Source of the DNA: Chloroflexota bacterium
GTDB lineage: Bacteria > Chloroflexota > Limnocylindria > Limnocylindrales > CSP1-4
Reading direction: 5' to 3'
DNA length: 9,504 bases
Assembly: GCA_021812735.1 (NCBI GenBank)
Contig: JAKAMV010000319.1
Span: forward strand, 1 to 9,504
A program made the translations under genes and the position numbers. The notes under the pieces were generated by a model. It saw only the letters and a list, made by a program, of their open reading frames with translations, did not search any database and was not told the DNA's origin. This document shows, piece by piece, positions 1 through 4,345 of the stretch (position 1 is its first letter; each line of letters starts with the position of its first letter).

Positions 1-43
1 GATCTAAGTCGAGCTCGTCCTGGTCCATCGGCTGCTGGGTCAT
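1..43 (-). CDS. N-terminus of an unidentified gene, truncated by the window edge
   Basis: An ATG at 43-41 on the minus strand opens a frame reading MTQQPMDQDELDLD with no stop before the window edge. A GGGGGAGG Shine-Dalgarno sequence lies about 5 nt upstream. A consensus-like promoter sits 48-75 bp upstream and is overlapped by a tandem operator-like repeat, so the gene is probably tightly regulated, perhaps by its own product. Fourteen residues are too few to assign a family. An acidic N-terminus combined with autoregulation would suit a small MarR-type regulator, but that is a guess. Confidence 0.7.
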   Translation of the reverse strand, partial: MTQQPMDQDELDLD

Positions 44-66
44 CGCGCCTCCCCCGTGCTTATCTG

Positions 67-97
67 CATAGCGCCGTTATGTATAGCGCAGTTATGC
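67..97. promoter_or_regulatory. Tandem near-palindromic operator-like repeat
   Basis: Two 14-nt copies, ATAGCGCCGTTATG (68-81) and ATAGCGCAGTTATG (83-96), differ at one base and repeat with a 15-bp period. The left copy with its flanking C (67-81) is itself a near-palindrome, CATA-GCGCCGT-TATG. The AT-rich ends stand out from the GC-rich surroundings. The array covers the -10 and probable start point of the leftward promoter and lies about 110 bp upstream of the divergent nuclease start. Such geometry is typical of a dimeric repressor binding cooperatively; the regulator family cannot be read from the DNA. Confidence 0.6.
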
Positions 98-118
98 ACA
101 CTGCAGCTAAGGTGTCAA
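91..118 (-). promoter_or_regulatory. Sigma70-type promoter for the leftward gene
   Basis: On the minus strand a perfect -35 hexamer TTGACA (118-113) is followed after 16 nt by CATAAC (96-91), a 4/6 match to the -10 consensus. Transcription would start near 84-86 and give a leader of about 40 nt before the ATG at 43. The -10 element lies inside the right-hand copy of the operator-like repeat, so a bound protein would block RNA polymerase. Confidence 0.6.
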
Positions 119-207
119 GCCCCGGTCTTGGCGTGAGGCGCGACGCCGCGCGAGCAAGCCTCCGCCGTGACACAAGAGGTGGCACGGCGGGGGGCGAGGA
201 TGGTCCC

Positions 208-1041
208 GTGACCGACACCATCGCCCCGCCCGACCTCGCCACGCTGCCCCTGCCGGCGCGCGAGAGCCACTCCTCGCTCTCGGCCTACGCGGCGTGCCCG
301 CGCCGGTACGCCTTCCGCTACGTCGCGCGCCTGCCGGGCGAGGTGCCCCGCTGGTGGTTCACGTTCGGGTCCGCGGTCCACTGCGCCTTCGAGGCGTTCG
401 ACCGGGCCCGGGTCCGCGCGCGGCTGGACGGTGCGGGGGCGCCCGGGCTCGACGTGCTCAACCGGGCCTTCGGCGATGCGGTCGACGCCTCCGGCTGCGA
501 GCCCGAGGAGGCCGCCCGGTACCGCGCCCGTAGCGAGCCCGTCCTGCTGGCCTACCTCCAGCGGGCCGCCGCGTCCGACGCGGAGCCCGTCGGGGTGGAG
601 CTCGGCTTCGGCGTCGACGTGCCGGTGCCGGGGGACGAGACCCCGGTGCGCCTCGTGGGCTACGTCGACCGCATCGACCGGCGGCCCGACGGCGCTGTCG
701 AGCTGATCGACCACAAGACCGGGAAGCTGCGCTCCCAGGAGGAGGTGGACCGGGACCGCCAACTCACGGCCTACGCCTTCGCCTGCGCCCGGGGCGCGCT
801 ACGCGACCCGGCGACGGGCGAGGCGCTTCCGGCCGCGGCGCGCCTCGGGCTCCACTTCGCGGAGGCCGGCGTCACGGTCTGGACCACGCGGTCGGCCGAG
901 GAGCTCGACGCGTTCGGGGCTCGGGTGGCCGACGAGGTCGGGGCCATCCGGCGCCGCGAGTTCGGCCCACGGCCAGGCACGGCGTGCCGGTGGTGCGAGT
1001 ACCGCGCCGCCTGCCCGGATGCGTCACCGCCGACGCCGTGA
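208..1041 (+). CDS. PD-(D/E)XK nuclease family protein (RecB/AddB/Cas4-like) with Fe-S cysteines
   Basis: The 277-residue protein matches the PD-(D/E)XK exonuclease domain found at the C-terminus of RecB/AddB and in Cas4. Visible motifs are GSAVHCAFE (His58), GYVDRID (Asp154/Asp157), LIDHKTGK (Asp168, Lys170) and QLTAY (Gln185, Tyr189), in the usual order of metal-binding and catalytic residues. Cys30 in AACPRRY plus Cys260, Cys263 and Cys269 (CxxCxxxxxC) form the four-cysteine pattern that holds a 4Fe-4S cluster in AddB- and Cas4-type nucleases. All core motifs are intact, so a DNA exonuclease/endonuclease activity is expected. No helicase or cas gene is seen beside it. The GTG at 208 is chosen because GAGG lies 8 nt upstream and homology begins shortly after it; an in-frame ATG at 79 lies within the operator region and would add 43 unlikely residues. 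The partner and pathway are unknown; repair is the default expectation. Confidence 0.88.
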   Translation: MTDTIAPPDLATLPLPARESHSSLSAYAACPRRYAFRYVARLPGEVPRWWFTFGSAVHCAFEAFDRARVRARLDGAGAPGLDVLNRAFGDAVDASGCEPEEAARYRARSEPVLLAYLQRAAASDAEPVGVELGFGVDVPVPGDETPVRLVGYVDRIDRRPDGAVELIDHKTGKLRSQEEVDRDRQLTAYAFACARGALRDPATGEALPAAARLGLHFAEAGVTVWTTRSAEELDAFGARVADEVGAIRRREFGPRPGTACRWCEYRAACPDASPPTP

Positions 1042-1283
1042 CCGATCCCGCCAACGCGCGCACGCCGGCCCCCGGCGGGCAACCGCGTGCTGATCGCGAT
1101 GCTGCAGCTCGCGGCGGCCGGGATGGCCGGGCTCGAGGTTCTCGCAGTCCACACTGGCGCGCCCCGCGGAAGCGCTCCGCTCGCCGATGCCGAGGGCCTC
1201 CTCGCGGAGCTCACGGGGGGCAGGTCATGTGCCCCGACGGGTGGGGGCGAGCGGGACGCCCGGCGCCCTGGGCGCAGCTGCGC
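1042..1283. other. Intergenic region with GC-rich hairpins
   Basis: This 242-bp gap separates convergent genes. It holds a 6-bp perfect hairpin CGCCGG-CCC-CCGGCG at 1063-1077, 21 nt after the nuclease stop, without a T tract; it may act as a weak terminator. A second short hairpin, GCGCCC-T-GGGCGC, lies about 1262-1274, close to the stop of the leftward gene. Frames that cross this gap run through the neighbouring genes and have arbitrary composition, so I call no gene here. Confidence 0.4.
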
Positions 1284-1628
1284 TCAGACCCGGGCGGGGA
1301 CGTCCCAGCGCGTCGCCGCCAGGAGCTCGAGCGCGGCGCCCAGGCCCTCCACCGCCGCGTCCGCGGTGGCGCAGCCGCCCGCGCTCTCCGCAGCGGGGCC
1401 GGGGCGCGAGGCCGCCCGGTCGAACACCGTCCACGTCCAGTCGTGCGGCGCACCCAGCCAGGCATCCGGCAACGGCGGGCACACCACCAGCACGAGCCCG
1501 CTCGACGGGTCGGCGGCGGTGTACCAGACGGCCTTCGACATCGGGTCCTCGCCTGCGCCCCAGCGCAGCGCGGACAGGGTCGGGTGGGAGGCGAGCGCGG
1601 AGCGGAAGGCGGTCGTGGCGCGGTTCAC
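1284..1628 (-). CDS. Hypothetical protein, 114 residues
   Basis: I do not recognise this protein. It starts at a GTG (1628) with an AGGTGA Shine-Dalgarno sequence about 8 nt upstream and reads VNRATTAFRSAL onward. The composition is that of a soluble globular protein: four tryptophans, a hydrophobic strand-like segment GLVLVVCPPLP near residues 44-54, and an Ala-rich helical C-terminal part. There is no signal peptide or membrane segment. It lies convergent to the nuclease gene and divergent from the lipoprotein gene 200 bp away, so it is probably transcribed alone. Overlapping plus-strand frames lack an RBS and look like shadows. The balanced composition and RBS support it, but with no family match it remains a prediction. 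Confidence 0.6.
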   Translation of the reverse strand: MNRATTAFRSALASHPTLSALRWGAGEDPMSKAVWYTAADPSSGLVLVVCPPLPDAWLGAPHDWTWTVFDRAASRPGPAAESAGGCATADAAVEGLGAALELLAATRWDVPARV

Positions 1629-1828
1629 CGGGATATCACCTGCTTCTTAACGGTTCGCTGGCTGGACGCCCGAATAGTGGGGCATGCGGGGCGCGGGGTC
1701 CAGCGGCCGGTGTTGACGTGTGGACGGTCGTCCGCGTGGCGGTCGCCGGGACCGCCATGATCGCGCCAACCGCGGCGCGGCGCCATGCGACGATGTCCCG
1801 GGACAGAGCGACGGAGGGAGGGGCACGG

Positions 1829-2962
1829 GTGGCGGCATGGGGCGGGATTCGGAGACGGCGCGCACGAGACGAGTCGCGCGCTCGACGGTCGGCAGCGCGC
1901 CTGGCGGCGGCCCTCGCGACGACGGCGGCCCTGGCCCTTGGCGGCTGTGCCCCAGCCGCAACGCCCGCGGCGGTCTCCGCGCCCGTCGCAGCGGAGGCGC
2001 CCGCGACCCCCGCGGCGTCGTCGGCACCCGCGGCGTCGTCGGCACCCGCGGCGGGCTCGTCAGCGGTACCGTCCGCCGCTCCCACCTCGCTCGCCCCGTC
2101 GCGCGCCACGAGCAAGCCTGCCGTCGCCGGAGCTTCGGCCACCGCGCGGCCGAAGGCGATCACCCAGCGGTTGCCGGGCGAGCCGAACCCGTTGCTCACG
2201 CCCGGCGCCCTCAACCCGGACGTCACGCAGGCGACCATCCGGTCCACGATCTGCGTCTCGGGCTGGACCGCGACGGTCCGGCCGCCGTCGGCCTACACGA
2301 CGGCGCTCAAGGTCCAGCAGATCGAGCAGTACCGCTATGCGGACACGCGAACGTCCGCCTACGAGGAGGACCACCTGATCCCGCTCGAGCTGGGCGGTGC
2401 TCCGGACGACCCGCGAAACCTATGGCCGGAGCCGTACACGGCGACCCTGGCCAACGGGACGCCGGTGGGGGCGCGCGTCAAGGATCAGTACGAGAATGCC
2501 CTCCGCGCCGAGGTCTGCGCGGGCGCGCTGAGCCTGGCGGCCGCGCGGTCGCGGATCGGCGACCACTGGGTGCACGCCCTGCTGGGCATCCCGCTGGCCG
2601 GCGGCTCGACAGCGCCGACCTCGGCGCCGGCGGCGGCCACGCCGCGCCCGACCGGCCTCCCGCCGAGCGGGACCCTGTTCGTACGGTTCGCGAGCCTGCC
2701 GTCGCCCGCCGTCCGCGGCACGGCCGCGACCATGTCGGCGGCGACGGAGCCCGGGGCGGTGTGCTCGGCCACGGTCATCTGGCCATCGGGCACCGTGTCC
2801 GGGGCGGCGGGCCTGAAGACGCGACCGACCGCCGGGTCTGACGGTCTCGTGGCCTGGACGTGGAACGTGGCTGCCAATACGCGGACGGGCACGGCGAGGG
2901 CCTCGGTGGCCTGCACGCTCGGGTCGTCGGTCACCGTGACGGCGTCGTTCCCGCTGCAGTAG
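1829..2962 (+). CDS. Secreted lipoprotein with HNH-like domain and C-terminal Ig-like domain
   Basis: The 377-residue protein starts at GTG 1829, 5 nt after GAGGGG. An Arg-rich N-region is followed by a hydrophobic stretch and a lipobox ending LALGGC (Cys40), so it should be exported and lipid-anchored. Residues about 41-110 are an Ala/Pro/Ser linker containing a tandem repeat. Residues about 115-255 form a domain centred on EEDHLIPLELGG (Asp181-His182) and NLWPEPY (Asn197), the D-H...N pattern of HNH/His-Me-finger nucleases; similar proteins are common and usually annotated hypothetical. Whether it cuts nucleic acid is unproven. The last 95 residues or so resemble an Ig-like beta domain found at the end of many exported proteins in high-GC bacteria (PGAVCSATVIWPSG and WTWNVAANTRTGTA motifs). 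Longer in-frame starts at 1757 and 1793 lack an RBS and would bury the signal peptide. No immunity or secretion partner is visible. Confidence 0.82.
   Translation: MAAWGGIRRRRARDESRARRSAARLAAALATTAALALGGCAPAATPAAVSAPVAAEAPATPAASSAPAASSAPAAGSSAVPSAAPTSLAPSRATSKPAVAGASATARPKAITQRLPGEPNPLLTPGALNPDVTQATIRSTICVSGWTATVRPPSAYTTALKVQQIEQYRYADTRTSAYEEDHLIPLELGGAPDDPRNLWPEPYTATLANGTPVGARVKDQYENALRAEVCAGALSLAAARSRIGDHWVHALLGIPLAGGSTAPTSAPAAATPRPTGLPPSGTLFVRFASLPSPAVRGTAATMSAATEPGAVCSATVIWPSGTVSGAAGLKTRPTAGSDGLVAWTWNVAANTRTGTARASVACTLGSSVTVTASFPLQ
2009..2053 (+). repeat. 18-bp tandem repeat in the lipoprotein linker
   Basis: Two and a half exact copies of an 18-bp unit beginning CCCGCGGCGTCGTCGG encode the repeating linker PAASSAPAASSAPAA. 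The repeats are in frame, so slippage would change linker length without breaking the gene. Confidence 0.85.
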
Positions 2963-3022
2963 CCTGACCCCAGCTGGACTCGCGAACTCTGCATTCCGGG
3001 CTAGGACGTATTTCCCGCGTCC

Positions 3023-3048
3023 CCAGCCCACAACAAAGCGCGGGCTGG
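3023..3048 (+). other. Small inverted repeat between lipoprotein and secreted protein genes
   Basis: CCAGCCC (3023-3029) and GGGCTGG (3042-3048) form a perfect 7-bp stem with a 12-nt loop, 60 nt after the lipoprotein stop and 51 nt before the next start. No T-run follows. It could be a weak terminator or part of the next gene's leader. Confidence 0.35.
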
Positions 3049-3099
3049 ATCGTTCCCCTGTGTGCGGCGACCCTGCCGCGATCAACGGAGGTCTCGCCC

Positions 3100-3624
3100 A
3101 TGCGACGACTCGCGCTCGTCAGCGCGCTCGGTCTGATGCTGCTCACCAGCTCGTCGGTGTTCGCCGCGACCGGCAGCCATGCCACGGCCGCCGCGCACCA
3201 CACCACGGCCGCCAGCCATGTCACGACCGCCAACCAGACCTGGCGCGCGACGCTGCCCAGCACCACCGTCACCACCGACCCGAACGCGACCCCGGCCACG
3301 ACCGTGTCCGTCCGCGGCGGCGCCACCCTCGCCCTCGTCGGCAACGGCACGCGCGGCAGCGTCGCGGTCAAGCTCTACGGCGTGAAGCCGAAGTGGACAG
3401 TCACGGTAACCGTGGCCGGCACGACCCTGACCATCAGCCATGACAAGTTCAAGATGGCGGCAAACGGCGTCCACCGGTTCTGGCTGTCGAAGGCCGAGGT
3501 CGCCGCGCTCAAGACCGCGATCGCCAGCAAGGCCACCCTGACGGTGAACGTCACGGTCACGCCGCCCTCGCCCGGCACGGCCGCCACGCTCACCGGCACG
3601 TTCGCCAAGGTCACGCACAACTAG
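3100..3624 (+). CDS. Small secreted protein of unknown function
   Basis: This 174-residue protein starts at ATG 3100 with GGAGG 8 nt upstream. Residues 1-23 are a standard signal peptide (MRRLALVSALGLMLL, cleavage probably after VFA). Residues 27-45 are a His/Thr/Ala-rich stretch made of SHxTxA-type repeats. The mature part is Thr/Val-rich with alternating beta-strand pattern (GTRGSVAVKLYGVKPKWTVTV, residues 84-104), suggesting one exported beta-sandwich domain; it resembles CHRD-type domains in rhythm only, and I cannot assign a family. It has no cysteines, lipobox, membrane anchor or sorting signal, so it is likely released or wall-associated. It sits between two other exported protein genes and is followed by a strong hairpin terminator that also follows the beta-helix gene. 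Confidence 0.82.
   Translation: MRRLALVSALGLMLLTSSSVFAATGSHATAAAHHTTAASHVTTANQTWRATLPSTTVTTDPNATPATTVSVRGGATLALVGNGTRGSVAVKLYGVKPKWTVTVTVAGTTLTISHDKFKMAANGVHRFWLSKAEVAALKTAIASKATLTVNVTVTPPSPGTAATLTGTFAKVTHN
3175..3231 (+). repeat. Three imperfect 18-bp coding repeats (SHxTxA)
   Basis: Codons 26-31, 33-38 and 39-44 read SHATAA, HHTTAA and SHVTTA, encoded by related 18-bp units ending ACGGCCGCC or ACGACCGCC, with a single Ala codon between the first and second. They form a His/Thr/Ala-rich spacer directly after the signal peptide. Confidence 0.7.
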
Positions 3625-3674
3625 CCCGCAGCCGCCCGACCGCCGCGGGGCTCCGGCCCCCGACGGCTCTCGGG

Positions 3675-3729
3675 CCTAGCACGCAACGCCCGGGCTCCGG
3701 CCCGGGCGTTGTCATGTCCGGCCATCGTG
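3675..3729 (+). repeat. 55-bp direct repeat, left copy
   Basis: This block is identical base for base to 7080-7134. It begins CCTAGCACGC, contains the terminator hairpin, and ends GTCCGGCCATCGTG. A further CTCGGGCC match lies just upstream of both copies, offset by a 6-bp indel. The two copies bracket the beta-helix gene and its leader. Confidence 0.93.
3685..3710 (+). terminator. Hairpin terminator after the small secreted protein gene
   Basis: AACGCCCGGGC and GCCCGGGCGTT form a perfect 11-bp stem with a TCCG tetraloop, 60 nt after the stop codon. The flanking sequence on the 3' side, GTCATGTCC, is only weakly T-rich, as is common for terminators in GC-rich genomes. Confidence 0.75.
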
Positions 3730-3751
3730 CCGGGTCCGGCCATCGTGCCGG
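3716..3751 (+). repeat. 18-bp tandem duplication
   Basis: GTCCGGCCATCGTGCCGG occurs twice in direct succession (3716-3733 and 3734-3751). The first unit overlaps the end of the 55-bp repeat. Only one diverged copy (GTCCGGCCATCGTGTCGG) is present at the right-hand repeat, at 7121-7138. Confidence 0.9.
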
Positions 3752-3770
3752 CCCGCCGGCTCCGCCGGGA

Positions 3771-3809
3771 TGCCGTCTGATCCATCCGGCGCGAATGGAT
3801 CAGACGGCA
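3771..3809. terminator. Perfect 15-bp inverted repeat, probable bidirectional terminator
   Basis: TGCCGTCTGATCCAT (3771-3785) and ATGGATCAGACGGCA (3795-3809) are exactly complementary, with a 9-nt loop. The arms are less GC-rich than the surroundings, so the match is not due to composition. It follows the tandem duplication and directly precedes a candidate promoter. A second terminator insulating the next gene is the simplest reading; a protein-binding or recombination site is also possible. Confidence 0.55.
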
Positions 3810-3811
3810 CA

Positions 3812-3840
3812 TTGCCTCGGGTCGGGCCGGCGCCTAGAGT
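3812..3840 (+). promoter_or_regulatory. Candidate promoter for the beta-helix gene
   Basis: TTGCCT (3812-3817) and TAGAGT (3835-3840) are separated by exactly 17 bp; each matches 4 of 6 consensus bases. It would give an RNA leader of roughly 500 nt. The match is moderate and the region is GC-rich, so other promoters closer to the gene are possible. Confidence 0.35.
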
Positions 3841-4123
3841 CTGGGGACTTGACGGGATCTGTGACGCGGCGGGGGCACTTCACAGGGCTTTGGGGCTGGC
3901 CGCCGCGGGATCCGGGGCCAGCTCAGCGCAGATCCGGAGGCGGACGCATGCCAGTCCGAGGAGGGCCGCTTCGAGCCCCGCAGGGCCCAGAGGCGCGGAC
4001 GCACCGCCGGCCCTCCATGCCGTCACGGCCAGGGCGGGCGATCGCGAGCGGCCCCGCGACTCCGGCGTCCCGTCGCCGTTCGGTGCGGGCGCGAGCGGAG
4101 TTTCCGTGCGAACCCCGATGAGC

Positions 4124-4166
4124 GCAGGCGAAGCCTGCCGATACGATGGCCTAGCGGCGTGCCATC
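4124..4166 (+). promoter_or_regulatory. Paired hairpins in the leader, possible structured RNA
   Basis: GCAGGC-GAA-GCCTGC (4124-4138) is followed after CGATAC by GATGGC (4145-4150) and GCCATC (4161-4166) enclosing a 10-nt loop. Both stems are perfect 6-bp helices with unpaired A/G-rich segments between them (CGATGA before, CGATAC between). The pattern resembles a small structured RNA, but I could not fit it to c-di-GMP, glycine, TPP, cobalamin or hammerhead consensus. Confidence 0.35.
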
Positions 4167-4266
4167 CGCCCGTCCCCCCCTGCGTCTGACGAGCACCGAG
4201 CAGCTGGAGTTGAACGTGACCCGGAGGTGCGCACCGCCCAAGCCCGCCTGCTGATGGCCCGGCGAC

Positions 4267-4298
4267 GGCACGGGAGCGCCGACGGCGCCGACCGTGCC
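4267..4298 (+). promoter_or_regulatory. Strong two-part hairpin just upstream of the RBS
   Basis: GGCACGG (4267-4273) pairs with CCGTGCC (4292-4298), and inside it GCGCC (4276-4280) pairs with GGCGC (4284-4288) around GAC. The structure ends 33 nt before the AAGGAG ribosome site (4332-4337), and a GGGCATGCCC palindrome follows at about 4303-4312. It could act as an attenuator or RNA stabiliser. Confidence 0.4.
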
Positions 4299-4345
4299 CG
4301 CAGGGCATGCCCAATCGCCCTCAGGTGCTGAAAGGAGCCCAACCC

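Larger units (their letters stand above)
3841..4345 (+). other. Long non-coding leader region upstream of the beta-helix gene
   Basis: About 500 bp without a convincing gene. Frames on both strands lack an RBS and have Arg/Pro/Ala-rich shadow composition. The right part (from about 4100) is rich in local hairpins, described separately, and ends in the RBS of the beta-helix gene. The length and structure suggest a regulatory 5' untranslated region, but I cannot match it to a known riboswitch class. Confidence 0.5.

Noticed and set aside
79..207. Upstream ATG start for the nuclease
   Set aside because: It lies inside the operator-like repeat with no RBS, while GTG 208 has a GAGG at proper spacing.
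208..1041. A Cas4 belonging to a CRISPR locus
   Set aside because: No repeats, Cas1/Cas2 or other cas genes are in the window; the motif pattern is equally that of RecB/AddB-type nuclease domains.
1187..1828. N-terminal extension of the lipoprotein frame
   Set aside because: The frame is open further upstream but is Arg/Pro/Ser-rich, crosses the 114-residue minus-strand gene, and would place the signal peptide and lipobox in the middle of the protein.
4108..4150. Hammerhead ribozyme or c-di-GMP riboswitch
   Set aside because: CGATGAG, a hairpin and CGATAC superficially resemble the hammerhead core, but the needed CUGAUGA and GAAA bases are not all present. The GGGACGCAAAGCC-type core of c-di-GMP-I riboswitches is also absent.
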